This document shows positions 5,289-10,643 of a DNA stretch of 13,786 bases, in pieces. The position numbers were made by a program, and so were the translations under genes. Source of the stretch: RYN-124 sp046262175 (GTDB lineage: Bacteria > Actinomycetota > Actinomycetes > Mycobacteriales > SCTD01); NCBI GenBank assembly GCA_046262175.1, contig JBHENF010000276.1, positions 1-13,786 on the forward strand. Reading direction: 5' to 3'. The first letter of the stretch is position 1. Each line of letters opens with the position of its first letter. The notes beneath the pieces are model-generated. The model made no database searches and had not been told where the DNA came from. It worked only from the letters and a program-made list of their open reading frames with translations.

Positions 5289-7156
5289 TCCTCGACGGGC
5301 CGGCCCGACGCCCACCGGGCCGCGCCGGCGGCGGCAAGCGCCGCGGCGGCCAGCACCGCCCGACGCTCGCCCGCGCCAGTGGCCGGCAGCTGGCGGGGCG
5401 TGCTGGTCGGCCGCGACTCCGGCTGCTGCGCCGGGACCGCGCGGGTCAGGGCGAACGGCGCCTTGACGAGCAGCTCGACGTTGCGGTCCTCGACCTTGCC
5501 GCGTCGCGCGTCCGTGCGCTCCTGCCAGTCGTTGGCCGCGAGCTCGCGGGCGAGCGACGCGAGCGACAGCGACGTGTCGAGCCGCCCCCCGTACGCGAGG
5601 GGGCCGGCGCCGTCGATGACGGTGCCGAAGATCGAGAGGGTGCCGTCGGCGTTGTCGACGAGCTCGATCAGCCGCGCCTGGCACGGGTAGTCGACGTGCG
5701 CGGCTGTGTTGATCTCCCAGAAGCCGCCGCCGCCGGCCTTCAGGTACGGCGTGACGCGGTTGACGTGCGTGTGCCCGTTGACCAGCGCGACGACGTTCGG
5801 GAACTGCAGCAGCAGGTCGCGCACCGCCGGCCCCAGCACCCGCTGGCCCGGCGCGTCCGGACCGGGGATCGAGTTCGTCATGGAGCCGATCGTGTGGTGG
5901 CTGAAGACGACCACCAGCTTGTCCTTGCCCGCTCCAGTGACCTCCTGCAGCCGCGCCTTCAGCCAGGCGAACTGCGCCTGGTCCAGCGAGCCGGACGACT
6001 CGCCGTTCGGGTTGACGCTGTCCAGGACGATGCCGCGCACCTGCGGGTGCGGGTCGAACGTGTAGTACGCCGTGCCGTCCGCGAGGTTCTTGGCGGTATA
6101 GCCGTGGCCGAGCGGGGTGCCGCCGCTCGTCAGGTGCTCCTTGACCGTCTCCGTACGGGTGATGACCTTGCGGTTCGGGTCGGCGGTGACGACGCGCGCC
6201 GGCGCGGCCAGCAGCGCCGCGCCTGCAGCCGGGTCGCCGCGCTGGAGGTCGTCGGGCGAGACGCCGGCCGGCACCGAGACCACCTTCAGCGGGCCGGTCG
6301 CGAGGTTGGTCAGCTGGAACGACTGCGGGAAGTTGCCCTGGACCAGCCCATCGTGGTTGCCGTAGCACGTGTACCAGGGCATCGACAGGCCGTGCGGCGT
6401 GAAGCGGCGGGTCGCCGCCGCGAGCAGCCCCTTCACCACCGGGAAGCCGTACAGCCGGCGGGCGTTGTCGTCGGTCTTGCCGGCCGGCGTCCCGTCCGGG
6501 TGCCAGTAGTGCTCGTCGTACGTCGTCGGCTCCTGGTCGTGCACGCCCTCGAAGCGGGCGGGGTCGCCCGAGCTCGGCGCGAAGGGCGTCCCGTTGAGGA
6601 CCGCGATCTGCCACTGCAGCTCGTTGCGCTGGCAGTTGTCGGCGTTGTCGCCCGTGCAGATCGCGAATCCCAGCGGCCCGCCCACCGCGGGACCGACGCC
6701 GACCTCGTCGACGCGCGTCACGATCGAGTCGGCGATCTGCGGGGTGAGGAACTCCTGCGGCCGGTAGGCGGAGCCGAAGACCAACGGGTCGCCCGGGCCG
6801 TCGTTGTAGCGGTCCAGGAATTCCACGCGGGCCGGCGACTGCGCGTCCACCACGTGGATGTCCGTGAGGTGCGCGAACGACAGGACCGCGGTGCGGCGGC
6901 CCTCCCGGCCGCCGGCAGCCTTCGTGCCGAGGTCGGTACGGACCACGTGCGGCTCGCCCGGGCCGCTGGCGAGCCGGACGTAGCCCTGCGGGTTGACCTT
7001 GGGCCCGCGTACGACGGTCGCGTCCAGCGTCGTACCCTCCGGCGCGACGGGGCCGCTCGCGGCGGCCGACGCACCCCGAGCGGGGTACTGCGCCAGTCCC
7101 GCAGCGGCAGCCGTGGCTGCCGCACCCTTCAGCACCTGCCGACGCGTTGCGCGCAC
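5285..7156 (-). CDS. Tat-exported metallophosphoesterase with LPATG sorting signal (PPA1498/TIGR03767-like)
   Basis: This 623-residue protein should act outside the membrane. GTG 7156 is chosen because GGAGGAGG lies just upstream and the chain then opens with a twin-arginine signal, RRQVLKG (5-11), followed by an alanine-rich helix and a likely cleavage after GASAAA. The metal-site motifs of calcineurin-like phosphoesterases are spread out by long inserts: DIH (99-101), GDN (169-171), GNHD (266-269), HHT (420-422) and GHTH (461-464). That wide spacing and the Tat signal match the PPA1498 family (TIGR03767) as I recall it. The C-terminus has LPATG (590-594), a hydrophobic alanine-rich span, then RWASGR, the plan of a sortase-anchored wall protein. 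It is first in an operon with two crcB genes. Its substrate is unknown; a nucleotide, phospholipid or other phosphoester is possible. Confidence 0.88.
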   Translation of the reverse strand: MRATRRQVLKGAAATAAAAGLAQYPARGASAAASGPVAPEGTTLDATVVRGPKVNPQGYVRLASGPGEPHVVRTDLGTKAAGGREGRRTAVLSFAHLTDIHVVDAQSPARVEFLDRYNDGPGDPLVFGSAYRPQEFLTPQIADSIVTRVDEVGVGPAVGGPLGFAICTGDNADNCQRNELQWQIAVLNGTPFAPSSGDPARFEGVHDQEPTTYDEHYWHPDGTPAGKTDDNARRLYGFPVVKGLLAAATRRFTPHGLSMPWYTCYGNHDGLVQGNFPQSFQLTNLATGPLKVVSVPAGVSPDDLQRGDPAAGAALLAAPARVVTADPNRKVITRTETVKEHLTSGGTPLGHGYTAKNLADGTAYYTFDPHPQVRGIVLDSVNPNGESSGSLDQAQFAWLKARLQEVTGAGKDKLVVVFSHHTIGSMTNSIPGPDAPGQRVLGPAVRDLLLQFPNVVALVNGHTHVNRVTPYLKAGGGGFWEINTAAHVDYPCQARLIELVDNADGTLSIFGTVIDGAGPLAYGGRLDTSLSLASLARELAANDWQERTDARRGKVEDRNVELLVKAPFALTRAVPAQQPESRPTSTPRQLPATGAGERRAVLAAAALAAAGAARWASGRPVEE

Positions 7157-7222
7157 GTGTCCTCCTCCGTTTGGAGCAGAGCCTCTCATCCGCACGCACT
7201 GTGCGGCCGGAGTCCGTCCGCA

Positions 7223-7228
7223 TAGGAT
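7223..7228 (+). promoter_or_regulatory. Possible -10 element (TAGGAT) for the anti-sigma/sigma operon
   Basis: The 143-bp divergent gap between the phosphoesterase and the anti-sigma-like gene contains TAGGAT, a good actinobacterial -10 sequence, 71 bases before the ATG. No convincing -35 is seen, and there is no GTTT-N14-16-GGGTAT element that would indicate autoregulation by a SigB/F-type sigma factor. Confidence 0.25.
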
Positions 7229-7299
7229 CGGGTCGTCCGGTGGTGCTGCGCCGGGGCCGCCCGCGTGGGTGGCCGGCCGACGGCGACCTGGGAGGGAGC

Positions 7300-7761
7300 A
7301 TGACCGAGCAGATGGGCACGACGAAGGCTGGAGAGGCGCTGTCCGGCGCCGGACGTGACGTGGTCACGCTGAAGCTCCCCGCGGTGGGCGCGTACCTGTC
7401 GGTGCTGCGCACCGCGACCGCCAGCCTGGCCTCGCGCCTGGACTTCACGATCGACGACATCGAGGACCTGCGGATCGCCGTCGACGAGGCCTGCGCCATG
7501 CTGCTCACCCAGGCGGTGCCGGGCGCCGACCTCGAGTGCAGCTTCGAGCTCACCTCCGACGCGATCGCCGTCAGCGTCGCCGTGCTGACGCTCGACGGCG
7601 AGCAGCCGTCCCGCGACACGTTCGCCTGGACGGTCCTCACCGCGCTCGCCGGCGAGGTGGACAGCTCCGTCGACGCCGACCAGCGCGTGACGCTGTCGCT
7701 GCGCAAGCGGCGCGGCGAGTTTCCGGGCGACTCCGAGCAGTCCGAGACCCCGTCGTCGTGA
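7300..7761 (+). CDS. Anti-sigma-factor-like protein (RsbW/HATPase_c_2 family, degenerate ATP site)
   Basis: This 153-residue cytoplasmic protein resembles the RsbW/SpoIIAB anti-sigma kinases that hold SigB/F-type factors inactive. The overall pattern is there: a beta strand (VVTLKLPAV), a long helix (YLSVLRTATASLASRL), DIEDLRIAVDEACAMLL carrying the N-box glutamate Glu63, and the later strands. However the N-box asparagine (SpoIIAB Asn50) is Met67, and the DxGxG G-box is missing, with AVSVAVLTLDGEQ in its place. It may therefore bind sigma without ATP-dependent kinase activity. I use ATG 7300 behind GGAGGG (7291-7296). Its stop overlaps the sigma gene as GTGA, which is the strongest sign of a regulator-target pair. 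No anti-anti-sigma (STAS) gene is visible nearby. Confidence 0.82.
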   Translation: MTEQMGTTKAGEALSGAGRDVVTLKLPAVGAYLSVLRTATASLASRLDFTIDDIEDLRIAVDEACAMLLTQAVPGADLECSFELTSDAIAVSVAVLTLDGEQPSRDTFAWTVLTALAGEVDSSVDADQRVTLSLRKRRGEFPGDSEQSETPSS

Positions 7762-8669
7762 GCAGCGACGACGTCGCCGAGGCGACCGCCGTCCCGCTGC
7801 AGCCCACCGGGGAGACCGTGGACACCGTCGAGACCGAGGACGCGGACGCCGCTGCCGCCCTCGCCGAGCTGCCGCCCGCACTCGCCGCGCCTACGCGGTC
7901 CGAGCGCAGCGCTGCCGACCGCGCGAAGGCGCGTGAGCTGTTCGTGCAGCTGGCCGCCATGGCCGAGCACGACCCGCGCCGGGCCCGCCTGCGCGACGAG
8001 CTCGTCGAGGCGCACATCCCGCTCGTCGAGTACCTCGCCCGCCGGTTCCGCAACCGCGGCGAGCCGCTCGACGACCTCATCCAGGTCGCGACGATCGGGC
8101 TGATCAAGTCGGTCGACCGGTTCGACCTCGAGCGCGGCGTGGAGTTCTCCACGTACGCCACGCCGACCATCGTCGGCGAGATCAAGCGGCACTTCCGCGA
8201 CAAGGGCTGGGCGATCCGCGTGCCGCGCCGCCTGCAGGAGCTCAAGCTCAGCCTCACCAAGGCGACCAGCGAGCTGTCGCAGAAGAACGGCCGCTCGCCG
8301 ACGGTCGCCGAGCTCGCCACCCACCTGCAGATGTCCGAGGAGGAGATCCTCGAGGGGCTCGAGTCCGCCAACGCCTACTCCGCCGTGTCGCTGGACGCCC
8401 CCGACGGCGGCGACGACGACTCCCCCGCCGTGGCCGACACCCTCGGGATGATGGACGACTCGCTCGAGGGCGTGGAGTACCGCGAGTCCCTCAAGCCGCT
8501 GCTCGAGAAGCTGCCGCCGCGCGAGAAGCGGATCCTGCTGCTGCGCTTCTTCGGCAACATGACGCAGTCGCAGATCGCCGCCGAGCTCGGGATCAGCCAG
8601 ATGCACGTGTCGCGGCTGCTCGCCCGCACCCTCGCGCAGCTGCGCCAGGGACTCCTCGTCGAGGAGTAG
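7758..8669 (+). CDS. RNA polymerase sigma factor, SigB/SigF/SigG family
   Basis: This 303-residue sigma-70 family factor directs RNA polymerase to stress-type promoters. An acidic, non-conserved N-terminal tail (1-45) precedes region 2 (about 84-155; HIPLVEYLARRF, DDLIQVATIGLIKSVDRFD and FSTYATPTIVGEIKRHFRD), region 3 (about 158-205; VPRRLQELK, NGRSPTVAELA) and region 4 (about 247-298; LPPREKRILLLRFFGNMTQ and the helix-turn-helix around SQIAAELGISQMHVSRLLART). There is no region 1.1. This is the SigB/F/G group typical of Bacillus and actinomycetes, which recognise GTTT and GGGTA-type promoters. The GTG at 7758 overlaps the stop of the anti-sigma-like gene. It ends back to back with the stop codon of the next gene on the other strand. 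Confidence 0.95.
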   Translation: MSSDDVAEATAVPLQPTGETVDTVETEDADAAAALAELPPALAAPTRSERSAADRAKARELFVQLAAMAEHDPRRARLRDELVEAHIPLVEYLARRFRNRGEPLDDLIQVATIGLIKSVDRFDLERGVEFSTYATPTIVGEIKRHFRDKGWAIRVPRRLQELKLSLTKATSELSQKNGRSPTVAELATHLQMSEEEILEGLESANAYSAVSLDAPDGGDDDSPAVADTLGMMDDSLEGVEYRESLKPLLEKLPPREKRILLLRFFGNMTQSQIAAELGISQMHVSRLLARTLAQLRQGLLVEE

Positions 8670-8677
8670 CTACTCCC
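8651..8677. terminator. Nested inverted repeats at the sigma/membrane-protein convergence
   Basis: ACTCCTC (8651-8657) and GAGGAGT (8661-8667) can form a 7-bp hairpin with a 3-base loop, and GGAGTAGCTACTCC (8663-8676) is a perfect palindrome holding both stop codons (TAG on +, TAG on -). The GGAGT segment can pair either way. This may be a bidirectional terminator, but there is no T-tract and part of it is coding. Confidence 0.3.
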
Positions 8678-9014
8678 GCTCCAGCGTGGCCAGGTGGAAC
8701 AGCGTCGCACCGGCGAGGAGCAGCACGGGGATGCCGGCGGCCCAGACGTGGCCGCGCAGCAGGTCGGTGCCCACCGGCAGCGCGAGCAGCTGCAGGACGA
8801 CCGACGGCGTACGGGCCCAGGCGTGCCGGTGTGACACCGCTCGCGCGAGGCCCGCCAGGAGCAGCCCGCCGAGCACCGCGAACAGCGTCGTGGCCACGGC
8901 CGCCGAGCGGTCCTGGGCGTCGGCGCGCAGCCCGTCGACGAGGCCCACGACCCCGAGAGCGAGGCCTTCGACGGCGAGCAGCGCCGCCGCGCGGCGGGTC
9001 ATGGGCAGGTCCAC
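8670..9014 (-). CDS. Small four-helix integral membrane protein, unknown function
   Basis: I do not recognise a named family. The 114-residue product is strongly hydrophobic, with likely membrane spans at about 9-27, 38-58, 70-85 and 91-108, a short positively charged N-terminus (MTRR at 5-8), and a His-rich loop SHRHAWAR (61-68). GTG 9014 is preferred because TAGCCT stands six bases upstream, a leaderless arrangement; ATG 9002 is the alternative and would remove four residues. It is convergent with the sigma gene (stop codons adjacent) and divergent from the lipid kinase gene (36 bp apart). Small membrane proteins of this type are common, poorly characterised companions in actinobacterial genomes; no function is inferred. 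Confidence 0.75.
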   Translation of the reverse strand: MDLPMTRRAAALLAVEGLALGVVGLVDGLRADAQDRSAAVATTLFAVLGGLLLAGLARAVSHRHAWARTPSVVLQLLALPVGTDLLRGHVWAAGIPVLLLAGATLFHLATLERE

Positions 9015-9020
9015 CGGGCG

Positions 9021-9026
9021 AGGCTA
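9021..9026 (-). promoter_or_regulatory. Leaderless-type -10 element (TAGCCT) for the membrane-protein gene
   Basis: On the minus strand TAGCCT is followed by six bases (CGCCCG) and then the GTG at 9014. No ribosome-binding site is present, consistent with transcription starting at or next to the start codon. Confidence 0.5.
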
Positions 9027-9037
9027 ACGGCCCCAAC

Positions 9038-9043
9038 TACCCT
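9038..9043 (+). promoter_or_regulatory. Leaderless-type -10 element (TACCCT) for the lipid kinase gene
   Basis: TACCCT is followed by seven bases and then the ATG at 9051, the standard TANNNT-N7-ATG layout of leaderless actinobacterial genes. It is 12 bases from the opposing -10 element of the divergent gene. Confidence 0.55.
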
Positions 9044-9050
9044 TGCCGGG

Positions 9051-9971
9051 ATGCGCGCTCTGCTGGTCGTGAACCCGAAGGCGACGGCCACGACGGCCCG
9101 GGCGCGGGACGTGCTGGCGCACGCGCTGGCCAGCGAGACCAAGCTCGACGTCGTCCAGACGACGCACCGCGGGCACGCGATCGAGCTCGCCCGCGAGGCC
9201 CGGCGGGACGGGCTGGACGTCGTGGTCGCGCTCGGTGGCGACGGCACCGTCAACGAGGTCGTCAACGGCCTGCTCGCGGACGGGCCGGCGGCCGACGTGC
9301 CGGCGCTGGCGGTGGTCCCAGGCGGCAGCACGAACGTCTTCGCCCGCGCACTGGGCCTGCCGGAGAGCGCGGTGGAGGCCACCGGCGACGTGCTGGAGGC
9401 GCTCGCCGCCGGCCGCCGCCGCACGATCGGGCTGGCGCAGGCCGACGACCGCTGGTTCACCTTCTGCGCCGGCATGGGCCTGGACGCGCAGGTGGTACGC
9501 CGGGTGGAGCACCGCCGCGCGGACGGCCGGCGCGCGACGCCGCAGCTGTTCGTCCGGGAGGGCCTACAGGAGTTCTTCACCAGTCGGGAGCGCAAGACGC
9601 CCCCGCTGACGCTGACCCGCGACGGAGCGGAGCCGACGCGGCTGGGGCTGGCCCTCGTCTGCAACACCGCGCCCTGGACGTATCTCGGCCGCAGGCCGGT
9701 GCTGCCCTGCCCGGACGCGTCCTTCGAGGAGGGCCTCGACGTCTTCGGGCTCCGCAAGCTCGGCACCGTCACCACCCTGCGCTACCTGCGGCAGATCCTG
9801 TCCCGCAGCCCGCGGCTGCGCGGGCGCAACGTGGTGCTGCTGCACGACGTCGACGGCTTCGTGCTGAGCAGCGACCAGCCCCTGCCGTTCCAGGTCGACG
9901 GAGACGACCTCGGCGAGCGGACGAAGGTGGCGTTCCGGGCCGTACCCGGCGCTCTCGACCTCGTCGTCTGA
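9051..9971 (+). CDS. Diacylglycerol kinase family lipid kinase (DgkB/YegS-like)
   Basis: This 306-residue enzyme is predicted to phosphorylate diacylglycerol or a related lipid at the inner face of the membrane, feeding phosphatidic acid back to phospholipid synthesis. The N-terminal nucleotide-binding domain opens with LLVVNPKA (4-11) and contains the signature LGGDGTVNEVVNG (61-73) and VVPGGSTNVFARALGLP (88-104). The C-terminal beta-sandwich ends with the family's FQVDGD element (near residue 282). Length is normal for the bacterial family. The start fits a leaderless promoter. It lies 208 bp upstream of whiB1; I recall that the gene preceding whiB1 in Mycobacterium tuberculosis (Rv3218) also has this kinase domain, so the order may be conserved. 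Confidence 0.93.
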   Translation: MRALLVVNPKATATTARARDVLAHALASETKLDVVQTTHRGHAIELAREARRDGLDVVVALGGDGTVNEVVNGLLADGPAADVPALAVVPGGSTNVFARALGLPESAVEATGDVLEALAAGRRRTIGLAQADDRWFTFCAGMGLDAQVVRRVEHRRADGRRATPQLFVREGLQEFFTSRERKTPPLTLTRDGAEPTRLGLALVCNTAPWTYLGRRPVLPCPDASFEEGLDVFGLRKLGTVTTLRYLRQILSRSPRLRGRNVVLLHDVDGFVLSSDQPLPFQVDGDDLGERTKVAFRAVPGALDLVV

Positions 9972-10030
9972 GGCAGTTCGGGCCTACCAGGTGTGAGCCG
10001 TTCCGGGGCGGGCAGTGCCTCGCCTTCCGG

Positions 10031-10059
10031 CGTGTCGCGAGCGTGACGAAGGCGACACG
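10031..10059. repeat. Perfect 8-bp inverted repeat with 13-bp spacer upstream of whiB1
   Basis: CGTGTCGC (10031-10038) and GCGACACG (10052-10059) are exact reverse complements. Their starts are 21 bp apart, close to two helical turns, so a dimeric DNA-binding protein could contact both arms on one face. It lies 120-150 bases upstream of the whiB1 start. Confidence 0.5.
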
Positions 10060-10062
10060 AAC

Positions 10063-10082
10063 CCGAACCGAATCCCGTTCGG
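10063..10082. repeat. Second inverted repeat (CCGAAC...GTTCGG) upstream of whiB1
   Basis: CCGAAC (10063-10068) and GTTCGG (10077-10082) are exact reverse complements separated by eight bases. It starts four bases after the first repeat, immediately upstream of a possible whiB1 -35 element, and could be an operator or a weak RNA hairpin. Confidence 0.4.
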
Positions 10083-10088
10083 AAACCC

Positions 10089-10118
10089 TTGCCAGCCGCC
10101 TGCAGACGGTGCAACTGT
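10089..10118 (+). promoter_or_regulatory. Tentative whiB1 promoter (TTGCCA-N18-AACTGT)
   Basis: TTGCCA (10089-10094) is a good -35 match, and AACTGT (10113-10118) is a weak -10 match 18 bases later, giving a leader of about 55 bases. The -10 lacks the first T of TANNNT, so this is only a suggestion. Confidence 0.25.
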
Positions 10119-10179
10119 GGCTCCACGACCCGCAGCTGTGCCCCCCGCGCCGGGTCATCCGACGAAGGAGTTGGACCGC

Positions 10180-10431
10180 ATGGACTGGCGCCACCGCGCG
10201 CTCTGCCGCGACGAGGACCCGGAGCTGTTCTTCCCCATCGGGACGGCTGGACCGGCCGCGACGCAGGTGGACGAGGCCAAGCAGGTGTGCCGCCGGTGCA
10301 CGGTCGCCGAGCCCTGTCTCGAGTGGGCGATCGAGACCGGCCAGGACGCCGGCGTCTGGGGCGGCACCAGCGAGGACGAGCGCCGTGTGCTCGCCCGCCG
10401 CAGCCTGGACGTCCGGGTTCCCGCGAGCTGA
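10180..10431 (+). CDS. whiB1: WhiB1-type iron-sulfur transcriptional regulator
   Basis: This 83-residue protein binds a 4Fe-4S cluster and regulates transcription through the housekeeping sigma factor. The four cluster cysteines are at 9, 37, 40 and 46 (C-x27-C-x2-C-x5-C), identical in position to M. tuberculosis WhiB1, and the turn GVWGG lies at 58-62, followed by the basic C-terminal segment RRVLARRSLDVR. The opening MDWRHRALCRDEDPELFFP is diagnostic of the WhiB1 (Streptomyces WblE) branch. WhiB1 is essential in mycobacteria and its cluster reacts with nitric oxide. I use the ATG at 10180 behind GAAGGAG; longer in-frame starts run into the regulatory region. It faces pdtaS, as whiB1 (Rv3219) faces pdtaS (Rv3220c) in M. 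tuberculosis. Confidence 0.97.
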   Translation: MDWRHRALCRDEDPELFFPIGTAGPAATQVDEAKQVCRRCTVAEPCLEWAIETGQDAGVWGGTSEDERRVLARRSLDVRVPAS

Positions 10432-10439
10432 GCCGGCTC

Positions 10440-10643
10440 ATGGGCGAGCAGTACGTCCGCCCGCCGCTCGTGCCCCGCGAGGCGCCGCCGGCGTGGCGGG
10501 CCGTGTGGCGGTTCCGCCTGGTGGCGCTGCTGCTGCTCGGCATCGTCGTGCTGATCGGCTACCGGGTCTTCCAGCAGTTCTCGGGCGCGACGGACCAGGA
10601 CCCCGGCGTGGGCGCTAGGGCGCGGGTGTCAGCGGCACGCTGA
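10440..10643 (+). CDS. Small single-span membrane protein downstream of whiB1
   Basis: This predicted 67-residue protein has a proline-rich cytoplasmic-like start (MGEQYVRPPLVPREAPPAW), one clear membrane helix at about 26-45 (LVALLLLGIVVLIGYRVF), and a short polar tail. I do not recognise a family. The ATG comes eight bases after the whiB1 stop, so it is probably co-transcribed with it, although its ribosome site is weak. The last 29 bases overlap the 3' end of pdtaS on the other strand. Real-gene status rests on the hydrophobic helix and position only. Confidence 0.6.
   Translation: MGEQYVRPPLVPREAPPAWRAVWRFRLVALLLLGIVVLIGYRVFQQFSGATDQDPGVGARARVSAAR

Larger units (their letters stand above)
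9972..10179. promoter_or_regulatory. whiB1 upstream region with no coding gene
   Basis: This 208-bp gap is the longest non-coding stretch. It contains two inverted repeats listed separately, a possible promoter, and the whiB1 ribosome site GAAGGAG (10164-10170) nine bases before the ATG. It includes a TGTGA half-site at 9992-9996, but the matching TCACA half of a CRP site is absent. No rho-independent terminator for the lipid kinase gene is evident. Confidence 0.5.

Noticed and set aside
5696..7225. Long plus-strand open frame opposite the phosphoesterase
   Set aside because: Low-complexity Arg/Val composition, no motifs, and fully antisense to a gene with all its metal-binding motifs.
7157..7299. 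Fluoride riboswitch for the crcB operon
   Set aside because: The divergent leader lacks the conserved crcB-motif pseudoknot core, and the leader before the phosphoesterase GTG is an ordinary ribosome site.
4899..8606. 1235-residue open frame on the minus strand spanning the sigma gene, phosphoesterase and crcB
   Set aside because: Only its final 129 codons (crcB) look like protein; the rest is Arg/Gly/Ala-rich antisense of well-supported genes, as expected in high-GC DNA.
9992..10008. CRP site (TGTGA-N6-TCACA) upstream of whiB1
   Set aside because: Only the left half-site is present; the right half reads CCGGG.
10081..10110. SigR/SigH-type promoter (GGAAT...GTT) ahead of whiB1, as known for Streptomyces wblE
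   Set aside because: GGAAA is present at 10081-10085 but no GTT is found at the required distance.
10015..10179. Upstream extension of WhiB1 from an earlier in-frame start
   Set aside because: WhiB1 proteins start at MDW with the first cysteine at position 9, and a good ribosome site precedes 10180.
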